Assembly: GCF_036289385.1 (NCBI RefSeq)
Contig: NZ_JAYFFH010000001.1
Location: 620,001 to 684,000 of the forward strand
Origin: Anaerofustis butyriciformans
Lineage (GTDB): Bacteria > Bacillota > Clostridia > Eubacteriales > Anaerofustaceae
Direction of reading: 5' to 3'
DNA length: 64,000 bases
Shown: positions 8,101 through 17,598 of the stretch, in pieces
Position numbering within the stretch: the stretch's first letter is position 1
Layout: every line of letters begins with the position of its first letter
Program-made: the position numbers and the translations under genes
The notes under the pieces: model-generated
Told to the model about the DNA's origin: nothing
The model's input: the letters and a program-made list of their open reading frames with translations, nothing else
Databases searched by the model: none

Positions 8101-9856
8101 ATTCTTCATATATATCAAATTTTTCAAGCCCATCAAACTGCATATTGTAATATTTAGCATATAATCCATTTTTCTTCATTAAGTCCACATGGTTTCCTCT
8201 TTCTGTGGTTCTGCCGTTTACAATAACAATTATTTCATCAGCATTTTTTATAGTGCTTAACCTGTGAGCAATAACAAGAGTTGTTCTGTCTTTAGAAAGT
8301 TTTTCAAGGGATAATTGAATATGTCTTTCACTTTCATTATCAAGAGCAGAAGTTGCTTCATCAAGTATAAGTATTTCAGGATTTTTAAGAAATACTCTTG
8401 CAATTGATATTCTCTGTTTTTGTCCTCCTGAAAGTCTTGTACCTCTTTCCCCTACATAAGTGTCATATCCATCATCAAGACTCATAATAAAATCGTGAAT
8501 ATTTGCATTTTTTGCAGCCTGTATTATTTCTTCGTCGCTTGCACCAGGCTTACCATATGCAATATTTTCCTTTATGCTTCCGCCAAACATATATACATCT
8601 TGTTGAACAACACCGATTGAACTTCTAAGGGATTTTAAAGTTACATCTTTTATATTTGTATTATCAATTAAAATTTCACCACTGTCAACATCATAAAATC
8701 TTGGAATCAATGAACAAAGAGTTGTTTTTCCTCCCCCTGACGGTCCAACTAAAGCAACGGTTTTCCCTTTTTCAATATTGATATTAATATTACTTAATAC
8801 TTTATTATTGTGTTCATATGAAAATGAAACATTTTTAAAAGTAATATTTCCCTCAACATCTTCAAGTTCTACTGCATTTTTACTGTCTTTTATGTCAGGA
8901 TTAAGTTCAATTACTTCTAAAAATCTTTTAAACCCTGCATATCCCTTTTGAAATTGTTCCGTAAAGTTTATAAGAACTTCTACAGGAGTAATAAATATCC
9001 CTATATATAAAGCATATACAGCAAGATCAGCAGCATTCATACTTCCATAAGCTACAAATAATCCTCCAAAAACTATAACAGCAAGATATAAAAGACCTTT
9101 AAAGAAAGATGTACCGGCATGATATTTACCCATAATTTTATATTGTGCAGTTTTTGAAGATAAGAAAAGTCTGTTACTATAATCAAATTTATCATGTTCT
9201 ATTTCTTCGTTTGCAAAGGACTTTACAACCCTTATACCTGCCAAACTATCTTGAACAGCTGAATTTACACCTGCAATTTTTTTTCTATTATCGGTAAAAG
9301 TAGCTTGCATTTTTCTATTTAAATACAAACAAAAAACAAGCATGCTAAAAGTTATTAATATTAAAATTAAAGTTAGAGGAATATTTATAAATAAAAGGAA
9401 AATAAATGAACCTACAATTTTAAACGTAGAAATAAAAATATTTTCCGGTCCATGATGTGCAAGTTCAGAAATATCAAATAAATCTGATACAAGTTTGGAC
9501 ATCATATCCCCTGTATTGTTTTCATCATAATAGGAAAAAGATAATCTTTGATATTTATCAAACAAATCTTGACGCATATTACTTTCCATATTTGCACCCA
9601 TAATATGTCCCCAAGATGTAATAAAAAATTCTCCGTATGTTCTTACAATATACATAATTAACATTAAAATCGCTACTAACCATATATATTTAAGTATTGT
9701 TTCTTTCCCTAAAGTAAAAAGCCCACCTGTCAAATATTTTAAAATTTGAGGGAAAGCCAAATCAACTATCGAAACAATAAATGCAAAAAACATATCAAGA
9801 TAAAATAGTTTTTTATAAGGTTTATAATAACTAATAAATTTTCTAAATATAGACAC
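8099..9856 (-). CDS. ABC exporter, fused membrane and ATPase domains
   Basis: 585 aa half-transporter of the MsbA/BmrA type. Residues about 1-320 contain six membrane helices; the ATPase follows, with Walker A 'GPSGGGKTT', signature 'LSGGQKQR', Walker B 'ILILDEATSALD' and H-loop 'IAHRLS'. It probably homodimerises to export a lipid, drug or peptide; the substrate cannot be read from sequence. No peptidase or substrate-binding domain is present. It is monocistronic and convergent with the MATE gene. Confidence 0.9.
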   Translation of the reverse strand: MSIFRKFISYYKPYKKLFYLDMFFAFIVSIVDLAFPQILKYLTGGLFTLGKETILKYIWLVAILMLIMYIVRTYGEFFITSWGHIMGANMESNMRQDLFDKYQRLSFSYYDENNTGDMMSKLVSDLFDISELAHHGPENIFISTFKIVGSFIFLLFINIPLTLILILITFSMLVFCLYLNRKMQATFTDNRKKIAGVNSAVQDSLAGIRVVKSFANEEIEHDKFDYSNRLFLSSKTAQYKIMGKYHAGTSFFKGLLYLAVIVFGGLFVAYGSMNAADLAVYALYIGIFITPVEVLINFTEQFQKGYAGFKRFLEVIELNPDIKDSKNAVELEDVEGNITFKNVSFSYEHNNKVLSNININIEKGKTVALVGPSGGGKTTLCSLIPRFYDVDSGEILIDNTNIKDVTLKSLRSSIGVVQQDVYMFGGSIKENIAYGKPGASDEEIIQAAKNANIHDFIMSLDDGYDTYVGERGTRLSGGQKQRISIARVFLKNPEILILDEATSALDNESERHIQLSLEKLSKDRTTLVIAHRLSTIKNADEIIVIVNGRTTERGNHVDLMKKNGLYAKYYNMQFDGLEKFDIYEE

Positions 9857-9969
9857 TTTAAACTCCTTAATTTTATTTTTATAATTAAATTATTATACAT
9901 TAAAAGCCTTTTTTTATCAATAAATATAACTTTTCCTTTTTTAATTTGAAATATATAAATAATCTTATC

Positions 9970-9998
9970 TTGAAAAAAAATCAAATTTGTAGTAAATT
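9970..9998 (+). promoter_or_regulatory. Putative pckG promoter
   Basis: TTGAAA (9970-9975), a 17-nt spacer, then TAAATT (9993-9998), about 50 nt before the start codon. Confidence 0.5.
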
Positions 9999-10047
9999 AT
10001 TTATATGTGGTGTATACGTTTAACAATTAAAGAAGAAGGAGACAACT

Positions 10048-11877
10048 ATGAAAGATATTATTAGCGTTGAAAATCTAAAGAAACTTGAAGAATTGAAAAA
10101 TCCATATGTTATGCAAAAAGTAATAAATATGGTTTCACTATTAAAACCGGATAAAGTTACTGTTTTAACAGACAGTATTGAAGATCAGAATTATATTAAA
10201 GAAATTTCAATAAAAAACGGAGAAGAAACACCTTTAAATCTTGAAGGTCATACATATCATTTTGATTCACCACTTGACCAAGCAAGAGACAAGGTAAACA
10301 CAAAATATTTACTTGATAAAGAAGTTAACTGGGGACTTGATATAAACTGGACAAACAGAGACAGTGGACTTAAAGAAATATACTCAATAATGGACGGAAT
10401 GATGAAAGGCAAAGAAATGTTCGTTGCTTTCTACTGCCTAGGACCAAGCAATTCAATTTTCTCTATCCCAGCTTTACAAATAACAGATTCTGCTTATGTA
10501 GTACATAGCGAAAATCTTTTATATAGACAAGGTTATTCAGATTTTAAAAATTTAAACGGGAGCGATGACTTTTTTTATTTAATACATAGTGCAGGAGAAT
10601 TAGTAAACGGCGTTACTAAAAACATAGATAAAAGAAGAATTTACATAGATATAAATAATAACACTGTATATACTTGTAATAACCAATACGCAGGAAACAG
10701 TTTAGGACTAAAAAAATTATGTTTCAGACTTGCAATAAAAAAAGCAATGGACGAAGATTGGTTAGCTGAACATATGTTTTTAATGGGAGTACACGGAAAA
10801 GATGGAAGAAAAACATATATGGCAGGTGCTTTCCCTTCTGGATGTGGTAAAACAAGTACAGCAATGATTTCAGGACAAAGTATCGTAGGAGATGATATAA
10901 CATATATAAGAAACATAGATGGTAATCCAAAAGCCGTAAATGTAGAACAAGGTATATTTGGTATAATAAACGAAATAAATGGTAAAGATGACCCTGTTAT
11001 ATTTGATGCATTAACAACTCCAAGAGAAGTAATTTTCTCTAATACACTCGTAAGTGATGGAAAAACGTATTGGGATAAAATGGGAGTTGAACTTCCTGAA
11101 GAAGGATTTAACCATAGCGGAGAATGGAAAAAAGAATATGGAATAATTCCATCAAGTAAAAATGCAAGATATACAATGAAAATAGAAGAACTTGCTAATG
11201 CAGATGAAAATCTAAATAATAAAGAAGGAGTTCTTCTTGATGCAATGATATTTGGAGGAAGAGATGCTCATACAACAGTTCCAATAGCTGAATCATCATC
11301 TTGGAATCAAGGTATGGTAACAGGAAGCATCATTGAATCAGAAACTACAATGGCTTCAATTGGAAAAGAAGGTGTAAGAACTCATGACCCTCTTGCAACT
11401 TGTGACTTTATTTCAGTACCTTTCAAACAATTTATTGAAAAACATTTTGAATTTGGAAGAAAATTAAAACATGTTCCAAGAATATATGCAACAAACTATT
11501 TCTTAAAAGATATTGATGGCAATTTCTTAAATGGAAAACTTGATAAAAAAGTATGGTTACTTTGGGCTGAAGGCAGAATTCACGGAGATTATGATGCAGT
11601 TGAAACACCTATTGGAAATATTCCATTATATGAAGATTTAAAAAAATTATTTAAAGAAACTCTTGATAAAGATTATACAGAAGATGAATACAAATCTCAA
11701 TTTGCCATAAGACTCGACAGATATCTTGAAAAAATGGCAAGAATGAAAGAAGCATTTAAAAATACAAATCTTCCTGATGAATTCAAAGTTGAATTTAATA
11801 ACGAAATGGATAAACTAAAAAAAGCAAGAAAAGAATTTGACAGAGCGGTTGTTTCACCTTTCAGATTTTATAAATAA
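10048..11877 (+). CDS. pckG: Phosphoenolpyruvate carboxykinase (GTP type)
   Basis: 609 aa, the usual size for GTP-dependent PEPCK (ATP enzymes are about 530). The P-loop kinase region reads 'GAFPSGCGKTST' (GTP-type loop), followed by 'GDDITYI' for metal binding; the early 'CLGPSNS' region is also GTP-type. It interconverts oxaloacetate and phosphoenolpyruvate; in anaerobes it may run in the carboxylating, energy-conserving direction. Ribosome site AAGGAGA lies before the ATG. Single-gene unit with its own terminator. Confidence 0.95.
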   Translation: MKDIISVENLKKLEELKNPYVMQKVINMVSLLKPDKVTVLTDSIEDQNYIKEISIKNGEETPLNLEGHTYHFDSPLDQARDKVNTKYLLDKEVNWGLDINWTNRDSGLKEIYSIMDGMMKGKEMFVAFYCLGPSNSIFSIPALQITDSAYVVHSENLLYRQGYSDFKNLNGSDDFFYLIHSAGELVNGVTKNIDKRRIYIDINNNTVYTCNNQYAGNSLGLKKLCFRLAIKKAMDEDWLAEHMFLMGVHGKDGRKTYMAGAFPSGCGKTSTAMISGQSIVGDDITYIRNIDGNPKAVNVEQGIFGIINEINGKDDPVIFDALTTPREVIFSNTLVSDGKTYWDKMGVELPEEGFNHSGEWKKEYGIIPSSKNARYTMKIEELANADENLNNKEGVLLDAMIFGGRDAHTTVPIAESSSWNQGMVTGSIIESETTMASIGKEGVRTHDPLATCDFISVPFKQFIEKHFEFGRKLKHVPRIYATNYFLKDIDGNFLNGKLDKKVWLLWAEGRIHGDYDAVETPIGNIPLYEDLKKLFKETLDKDYTEDEYKSQFAIRLDRYLEKMARMKEAFKNTNLPDEFKVEFNNEMDKLKKARKEFDRAVVSPFRFYK

Positions 11878-11880
11878 AAA

Positions 11881-11909
11881 AAAGCATCTGTTTTTACAGA
11901 TGCTTTTTT
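11881..11909 (+). terminator. pckG terminator
   Basis: GCATCTGT and ACAGATGC around TTTT, followed by six T, just after the pckG stop. Confidence 0.92.
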
Positions 11910-12003
11910 ATTGTAGATTGTATAATTGATTATAGATATATTAATGAAGTTTTAAAATTGGTATAATACGTCTGACCATAAATGATAAAAAACTTAATTA
12001 TAC

Positions 12004-12033
12004 AAAAAAAGAAACACCAAAAGGTGTTTCTTT
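12004..12033 (-). terminator. rnpB terminator
   Basis: On the minus strand GAAACACC-TTTT-GGTGTTTC is followed by seven T, directly at the 3' end of the RNase P RNA. Confidence 0.92.
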
Positions 12034-12375
12034 ATAGCAAGTTCATAAGCCGAGTTCTGTTTTAATGATCATCTATCTAGACTTATTGTTACCAATAAGT
12101 TCAAGCGACCTACCACTAACCAGTGACGGGCAGCCACCTGACATAAAGTCTGGTTATTTCTTGGTCTTGCTCCCGATGGGGTTTACACGTCCAAATAGTT
12201 ACCTATTTGCCTGTGAGCTCTTACCTCACCCTTTCACCCTTACCTTTAAAAGGCGGTTTCCTTTCTGTTGCACTTTCCTTTAGGTTACCCTAACCGGCCG
12301 TTAACCGGCATCGTTGCCCTATGGAGCTCGGACTTTCCTCTTTTAAAATAAAAGCGATCAAACGACTTGCTATTT
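12034..12375 (-). ncRNA. rnpB: RNase P RNA
   Basis: Catalytic RNA that trims the 5' leaders of tRNA precursors. Read on the minus strand it carries the conserved 'GAGGAAAGTCC' (about 12335) and ends with the conserved 'ACAGAA...CTCGGCTTAT' block. The terminal helix P1 is visible: TAGCAAGT at the 5' end pairs with ACTTGCTA at the 3' end. Length is about 340 nt. A consensus promoter places the transcription start within a few bases of 12377 and a strong terminator follows at the other end. Ends are estimated to a few nucleotides. Any reading frame here is spurious. Confidence 0.95.
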
Positions 12376-12383
12376 AAAGGTTT

Positions 12384-12412
12384 ATTATATCATCTTTAAA
12401 AAACTTTTTCAA
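12384..12412 (-). promoter_or_regulatory. rnpB promoter
   Basis: Minus strand TTGAAA (12407-12412), 17-nt spacer, perfect TATAAT (12384-12389), about 10 nt before the RNA 5' end. Confidence 0.85.
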
Positions 12413-12419
12413 CAAAATA

Positions 12420-13745
12420 TTACATCGTAAGAATACTGTCATCAGCTTCTATTACTTTTAAAATATCCTCTTCATGTCCTGTTTTAGCATTTATATATAT
12501 TATAAAAATTTCATCATTATATTTACCTTTTATTTCATAACAATATTTTTCTTCTTCCGTACTTGTCGGAATAACAGCAAGCCTTACTCTTGTTACATCA
12601 AAATCTTCATTAACCAAACTTAACACTTCTTTACTACTTAAAATATCTTTATCAAAGGTTCTTTGTCTATGATTTGAATAATAATTTGTTGCTTCAAATC
12701 CTACAACACTTTTATTGGTTAGGCTTACTTTTACTTTTATTAAGTCAGGATAACAAGTAACTCCATTCGTTTCATAAGCATAATTTATGGTGATAACATT
12801 TCCGTTTGTTTCATAATAATTTTCTTCCATATTATCAATATCCATCTTTTGCATATATTCTTTTCCTATTTCAATCGCTTGCTTTATGCTTACTACCCTG
12901 TTAGCTGTTTCATCAGCATCATAATTACTGTTTATGCTTATTATTTTTCCACCTCTTTTACTAACATACGCATAATATTTAACATCTGAAATTTCATAAG
13001 AATATACAAAACATTCTATGCTTGAATTCATATCAGAGTTATAAGTTACGTCTACATCACTGCCTATAAGTTCTTTTACAATGTTTATACCTTCTTCTTT
13101 AGTTATTATTTTATCTGATAATGATATTTTCTTATTTTGATTTATAGCATCAGAAAATGGACCATCAAATATCAATGTTGGATATTCATTTACCTCTTCG
13201 TTTAAAGCTTTAAAGGTATTATCTATTTTTGTATACTCATTTGCCATAAATACATTACTATTTTCAATCCAATCATAACCTTCATTTCCATATTGTATTT
13301 CACTGTTCATTTCATCCAATTTTTGGTATATTTTGTCACATGCTTCATATATTTCATTTATTTCTTTTTTATTTTCATTTGTAATTTTTTTATCAGATGT
13401 TATTAATGAATAATAATAGTTTGTCGTTTTATTTAAAAATTCGCTTGCATCAACAACTGCACTATGATTTATAGGCAGATTATTTATATTTTCGTTAATA
13501 GATAAATTAAGTCCATATAAGTTTATTAGCTCTTCTTTTATAAATTCTTCGTCATTACTTACATTAACTTTAGAAAGTCTGGAACTTAGCTGTTCAAAAC
13601 TTTCAAGAAGCGAATTTAAACTTTTATCGTAGTTATTTTCTATGCTATTTGCCAACACTTTGCTATCTTTTGTTTCAAGGTAAGAAAACACACCAAGTGT
13701 AACTACAGTAATCAATAAAAATCCAATCAAAATATTTTTTTTCAT
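12420..13745 (-). CDS. ypeB: Spore germination protein YpeB
   Basis: 441 aa with an N-terminal membrane anchor (residues about 5-24), a largely helical central region and C-terminal PepSY-type repeats ('ITKEEGINIVKELIG', 'VSIKQAIEIGKEYMQ', 'LSSKEVLSLVNEDF'). YpeB is made in the forespore and is needed to place and stabilise the cortex-lytic enzyme SleB in the dormant spore. It follows sleB by 8 nt, the classical arrangement. Its presence marks an endospore former. Confidence 0.9.
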   Translation of the reverse strand: MKKNILIGFLLITVVTLGVFSYLETKDSKVLANSIENNYDKSLNSLLESFEQLSSRLSKVNVSNDEEFIKEELINLYGLNLSINENINNLPINHSAVVDASEFLNKTTNYYYSLITSDKKITNENKKEINEIYEACDKIYQKLDEMNSEIQYGNEGYDWIENSNVFMANEYTKIDNTFKALNEEVNEYPTLIFDGPFSDAINQNKKISLSDKIITKEEGINIVKELIGSDVDVTYNSDMNSSIECFVYSYEISDVKYYAYVSKRGGKIISINSNYDADETANRVVSIKQAIEIGKEYMQKMDIDNMEENYYETNGNVITINYAYETNGVTCYPDLIKVKVSLTNKSVVGFEATNYYSNHRQRTFDKDILSSKEVLSLVNEDFDVTRVRLAVIPTSTEEEKYCYEIKGKYNDEIFIIYINAKTGHEEDILKVIEADDSILTM

Positions 13746-13753
13746 CTTTTCAC

Positions 13754-14479
13754 CTACTTACAAAAAACATGATTTCCTATTGTTCTGATAATAGGTCTTG
13801 TTCTTATCCACTCATTTGTTGCTGTTTTAGGATTATAATAATATAAAGCTCCTCCGGAAGGATCCCAGCCATTCATTGCATCCTTTACAGCATTTATACA
13901 AGAAGTGCTTGGAGTTAAATTAACTTGTCCATCTGCAACGGCATCAAATGCACCGTTTTGATAAACAACACCACTTACTGTATTAGGAAATGATGAAGAT
14001 TTTACCCTATTTAAAATTACGGCAGCAACAGCAACCTGCCCTTCGTAAGGTTCTCCCCTTGCCTCTCCGTTTACGGCTCTTGCTATTAAATTTATTTCAC
14101 TACTGCTTAAATTGTAATAAGAAGATGAAGAACTTGAAGACAATAAATTGTAAAGTCCCATTTTTTCCAAAGTTCTTTTTCCTGCTTTGCCATCAACGGT
14201 TAAGCCATTTTTACTTTGAAAATATTTAACTGCCTTTTCCGTTTGTGAACCAAATTTTCCGTCTACCGCTCCATCATAATAGCCCCATCTTTTTAGTTTT
14301 TGCTGTACAGGAGTAACTTGAGAAGATGGAGAACCATAATAAACATAATTTCCAGCATAAATATTTACAAAATAAACACCTATAGTCATTAATATACAAA
14401 TCAATATAATAAAAATCATTGTTTTATTTTTCATTGTCTTATTCTTTCTTGTCTTTTTCTTCATCGTTTTACTTTTCAT
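13754..14479 (-). CDS. sleB: Spore cortex-lytic enzyme SleB
   Basis: 241 aa from the chosen start. After a membrane or signal segment comes a peptidoglycan-binding domain ('VQQKLKRWGYYDGAVDGKFGSQTEKAVKYFQ'), a serine-rich linker and the Hydrolase_2 lytic transglycosylase ('LIARAVNGEARGEPYEGQVAVAAVILNRV', with the catalytic Glu in 'GEARGE'). It cleaves cortex peptidoglycan at germination. Start at 14479 is preferred: GGAG and AAGGTG lie just before it, and the upstream ATGs overlap the BofC-like gene. The N-terminus is unusually long and basic, with repeated Met-Lys-X-Lys-Thr units before the hydrophobic segment. Confidence 0.9.
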   Translation of the reverse strand: MKSKTMKKKTRKNKTMKNKTMIFIILICILMTIGVYFVNIYAGNYVYYGSPSSQVTPVQQKLKRWGYYDGAVDGKFGSQTEKAVKYFQSKNGLTVDGKAGKRTLEKMGLYNLLSSSSSSSYYNLSSSEINLIARAVNGEARGEPYEGQVAVAAVILNRVKSSSFPNTVSGVVYQNGAFDAVADGQVNLTPSTSCINAVKDAMNGWDPSGGALYYYNPKTATNEWIRTRPIIRTIGNHVFCK

Positions 14480-14486
14480 TTTCACC

Positions 14487-15053
14487 TTACTCCGCATAGT
14501 TTTGTAATATATTATACATCTCATCTTCACTTTGAACTACAATACCTTTTTTTATTTCTTCAACTGCAGTACTGTCTAATAATTCAATAGGAGTTTGAGT
14601 TTGTTCTACAATACTTTTATTCCCATCATCATCAAAAGAATACACTACAATATACCCTTCTGGAGTATCTTCATTAACAGTAATTAAATAATATCCTTTA
14701 GGATAGGAATCTATATTTTTTGATAATACAATTGAATCAGCATTAAAACTTTCAACCGTCCAATCTTTATATTTTTCTAAAAACTGGCTTTTATTTAAAC
14801 CTACATTTCCAGCTTCTACATTTACTGTTTCTGTTTTTTTGATACCAACTTTAGTATAATAACGCTTAAATGTTACACTTGTTGTTGTAGTAGTTATAAC
14901 ATTTTCTTCATTATTTTCCAAGCTCCCTTTTACTTGATTTCCATCAGATTTTGTTATTTCCATACCCGCAAAAGAGCAGGCAGAAAAAATAGTGAATGAT
15001 ATTAAAAATAAAAATCCTATTAACATAATTTTATGTTTACTTAATTTTTCCAT
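14487..15053 (-). CDS. BofC-like membrane/lipoprotein
   Basis: 188 aa. Residues 9-27 are hydrophobic and end in 'FSAC', a weak lipobox. The C-terminal half ('GYYLITVNEDTPEGYIVVYSFDDDG' to 'LDSTAVEEIKKGIVVQSEDEMYNILQNY') resembles the BofC C-terminal domain of sporulation intercompartmental signalling, where BofC restrains the SpoIVB protease in the forespore. It lies immediately before sleB-ypeB, supporting a spore role. The BofC assignment rests on pattern recognition; the rest of the protein is unfamiliar. Confidence 0.6.
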   Translation of the reverse strand: MEKLSKHKIMLIGFLFLISFTIFSACSFAGMEITKSDGNQVKGSLENNEENVITTTTTSVTFKRYYTKVGIKKTETVNVEAGNVGLNKSQFLEKYKDWTVESFNADSIVLSKNIDSYPKGYYLITVNEDTPEGYIVVYSFDDDGNKSIVEQTQTPIELLDSTAVEEIKKGIVVQSEDEMYNILQNYAE

Positions 15054-15122
15054 AACAACCTCTTATCAGATATATTTGTTATTTCATATTTTAGCCATAT
15101 ACGGAAATTTTATACATAAAAA

Positions 15123-15146
15123 AAACAAACTACATAAAGTTTGTTT
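15123..15146 (-). terminator. Second T-tailed hairpin upstream of the sporulation cluster
   Basis: Minus strand AAACAAACT/AGTTTGTTT with a 6-nt loop followed by a seven-T run. It lies 120 nt past the yebC terminator and may be a backup. Between the two terminators I see only AT-rich sequence with one inverted repeat (15182-15190 with 15195-15203). Confidence 0.7.
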
Positions 15147-15260
15147 AATATCTTAATAGATAATATATTTTCAATATAAATTAATTTATAACATTATAAA
15201 TTATGCTCAGATAATTTATAATTCATATATGATACAAAATTTTGTTTAATTCTATTAAAT

Positions 15261-15296
15261 AAAAAAAGCCTTATAAGAAAAATCTTTTAAGGCTTT
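15261..15296 (-). terminator. yebC terminator
   Basis: Minus strand AAAGCCTTA pairs with TAAGGCTTT, followed by a T run, 10 nt after the yebC stop. Confidence 0.88.
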
Positions 15297-15305
15297 ATAA
15301 AATTA

Positions 15306-16046
15306 TTATTCATAATCATCAGGAAGTTCTGCATTATGATATACATCTTGTACATCATCATTATCATCGAACATTTCAAGCATTTTTTCAAATTTCTTAA
15401 TTTGTTCTTCATCTTCCAACTTTGTATAATTTTTAGGAACCATAGCAACTTCAGCAGATAATGTTTTTATATTATTTTCTTCTAAAGCATCACATACTTT
15501 TGAAAAAGTTTCAGGTTGTGTTGTAATTTCAAAACCATCATCACTTACATCAAAATCTTCTGCACCACTATCAAGTGCAATCATCATAAGTTCTTCTTCA
15601 TCAACACTTCCGTCATTATCTACAAGAATTGTTCCTTTTTTATCAAACATAAAAGATACGCATCCTGTTGTTCCTAAATTACCACCATTTTTATCAAAGT
15701 AATATCTTACATCTCCGGCAGTTCTGTTTTTATTGTCTGTTAAAGCTTCAACAATAACTGCAACCCCACCGATTCCATATCCTTCATATGTGATTTGTTC
15801 GTATACGCTGTTACCAAGTTCCCCAGCACCTTTTTTGATAGCTCTTTCAATGTTATCATTTGGCATGTTATTTGATTTTGCTTTTGCAATTGCATCTTTT
15901 AATTTAGCATTTAGATCAGGGTCTGAACCACCTTCTCTTGCTGCAACAGCAATAAGTTTTGCCATTTTTGTATATATTTTACCTTTTTGAGCGTCTGTTT
16001 TCGCTTTTTTATGTTTAATTGTTGACCATTTAGAATGTCCTGACAT
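15306..16046 (-). CDS. yebC: YebC/PmpR family protein
   Basis: 246 aa, full length, starting with the family signature 'SGHSKWSTIKHKKAKTDAQKGKIYTKMAKLI'. YebC-type proteins are cytosolic. Some act as transcription factors; others (TACO1/YebC type) assist ribosomes in translating proline stretches. Sequence alone does not say which applies. AGGGG-type ribosome site lies before the ATG. Monocistronic with its own terminator. Confidence 0.95.
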   Translation of the reverse strand: MSGHSKWSTIKHKKAKTDAQKGKIYTKMAKLIAVAAREGGSDPDLNAKLKDAIAKAKSNNMPNDNIERAIKKGAGELGNSVYEQITYEGYGIGGVAVIVEALTDNKNRTAGDVRYYFDKNGGNLGTTGCVSFMFDKKGTILVDNDGSVDEEELMMIALDSGAEDFDVSDDGFEITTQPETFSKVCDALEENNIKTLSAEVAMVPKNYTKLEDEEQIKKFEKMLEMFDDNDDVQDVYHNAELPDDYE

Positions 16047-16130
16047 ATTACCCCTCCATAAATTTTCTGCATTATATTATATCATAAAGCACACTATTAT
16101 TCAATGTTTTGTAAAATATATGCTATAAAA

Positions 16131-16155
16131 AAGAAAGAATAAGCTGAGCTTATTC
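16131..16155 (-). terminator. Terminator of the two-component operon
   Basis: Minus strand GAATAAGCT/AGCTTATTC around one base, followed by a TTTCTTTTTT tail. The kinase stop codon lies in the stem. Confidence 0.85.
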
Positions 16156-17598
16156 CTTCTTTTCTTTATTCTTATTACCTTCTATTTTTAATTCAAACCA
16201 GAAAGTACTTCCTTTTCCTACCTGACTTCTAACACCAAATTTTGCACCATGTCTTAACAGAATTGTTTTTACAATCGATAGTCCAAGTCCCGTTCCAACA
16301 ACAGAACGTTTATGGGTTTTATCTATTTTATAATATCTTTCCCATATATTTGGCAGTTTTTCTTCCGGTATACCTTCCCCTGTATCTGTAACTTCAAATT
16401 TTACAGTATTTGAATTAACAATCTGATTAACTTTTATAACTTTATCTTCACCTGTATAATTTATTGCATTTGTAAGTAAATTATAAATTACCTGTGAAAT
16501 TTGAAGCTCATCAGCATTAATATATACATGCTTATCATAATTAAAGGTTATATTATAGTCAGTGAAAGTAGATAATCGTAATATAATATTTTTTACTTCC
16601 AATGTTAAATCAAAAGTCGTTTTATTTAACTCAACCGCACCTGACTCATATTTAGCCATATCCAATGTATCATTTACAAGATTGCTTAAACGTTTTGCCT
16701 CATCAATAATAGTTTGAATATCTTCTGCTTTTGTCTTATCAGGATAATCTCTAATCATTTCACTATAACCGATAATCATAGTAAGCGGTGTTCGTAGATC
16801 ATGAGATACATTAGCGATAAGTTCTCTTCTGTATTCTTCATTTTTATCTATTTCAGAAGCAGCGTAATTAAGTGTACTTACAAGTTCGTTAATCTCCTTA
16901 AATCCACCATCAAATTCTTCTGCTTTATAATTTCCTTTTGCAAGCTCTCTCGCTTTTCCAGTTATTTTTTCTATAGGAGACGAGATTCTTTTTGAAATCC
17001 AAAAAGCTAAAACGCCCGCAAATAATATAAGCCCTATTGTTATCCAAAAAAGTTGAGCTCTTAACGTTGAAACAGTTGCATTAATAGGTGAAATTGTCGC
17101 ATCAAGAAGCATTACATAAAAAGTATCCCCAACATTTACTATTTTTGTATAAACTATACTTTCAGGTTTTGAAAAAATAATATTACCAAATCTAAATTCT
17201 TTTTCTTCTCTTGATAACATAGATTTTTCCAAAAATTCTCCATTATTATCTATTGCTTTCGAAACATAGTATCCTATACCTTGTGGAGATAATGTATGTA
17301 TAGTACATTTTGATGAAGTTTTTATAGAAAAAGCTTCATTACCGTAACTATCTAAAATCAAAACACAAAAATCTTTCGATAATGCAATTTCTTCAATATA
17401 TTGCTCATTGAAATTTTGAGAAATCTTTGAAGCTGCTTCCTTTATTTCTTTTGTTTTTATATGTTTATAAGTAGCATCTAAAAAAACAATTTGAAAAAAC
17501 CATAAAAAAATCAACACTACTGCAACAAATATGGCGAAATATTTAAACATACGCCACTTAAGGCTTAAATCAGTCTTCTTTTTCAAATCTGTATCCAA
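16150..17598 (-). CDS. Membrane sensor histidine kinase
   Basis: 482 aa. TM1 17-40, extracytoplasmic domain about 41-180, TM2 183-202, HAMP about 203-250, phospho-acceptor 'VSHDLRTPLT' with His266, and ATPase boxes 'DTGEGIPEEKLPNIWERYY' and 'GTGLGLSIVKTI'. It phosphorylates the regulator encoded just upstream, with which it overlaps by 29 nt, so translation is probably coupled. The first codon is a TTG directly abutting GAGGAG, which is poor spacing; an ATG at 17550, immediately before TM1, is the alternative. Neighbouring htrA suggests envelope or secretion stress sensing, as in CssRS. Confidence 0.9.
   Translation of the reverse strand: MDTDLKKKTDLSLKWRMFKYFAIFVAVVLIFLWFFQIVFLDATYKHIKTKEIKEAASKISQNFNEQYIEEIALSKDFCVLILDSYGNEAFSIKTSSKCTIHTLSPQGIGYYVSKAIDNNGEFLEKSMLSREEKEFRFGNIIFSKPESIVYTKIVNVGDTFYVMLLDATISPINATVSTLRAQLFWITIGLILFAGVLAFWISKRISSPIEKITGKARELAKGNYKAEEFDGGFKEINELVSTLNYAASEIDKNEEYRRELIANVSHDLRTPLTMIIGYSEMIRDYPDKTKAEDIQTIIDEAKRLSNLVNDTLDMAKYESGAVELNKTTFDLTLEVKNIILRLSTFTDYNITFNYDKHVYINADELQISQVIYNLLTNAINYTGEDKVIKVNQIVNSNTVKFEVTDTGEGIPEEKLPNIWERYYKIDKTHKRSVVGTGLGLSIVKTILLRHGAKFGVRSQVGKGSTFWFELKIEGNKNKEKKE

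Noticed and set aside
12065..12283. 72-codon plus-strand reading frame
   Set aside because: It lies entirely antisense within the RNase P RNA gene and has no ribosome site.
15182..15220. AT-only inverted repeats between the two terminators after yebC
   Set aside because: Made solely of A and T in a very AT-rich interval; chance dyads of this kind are expected.
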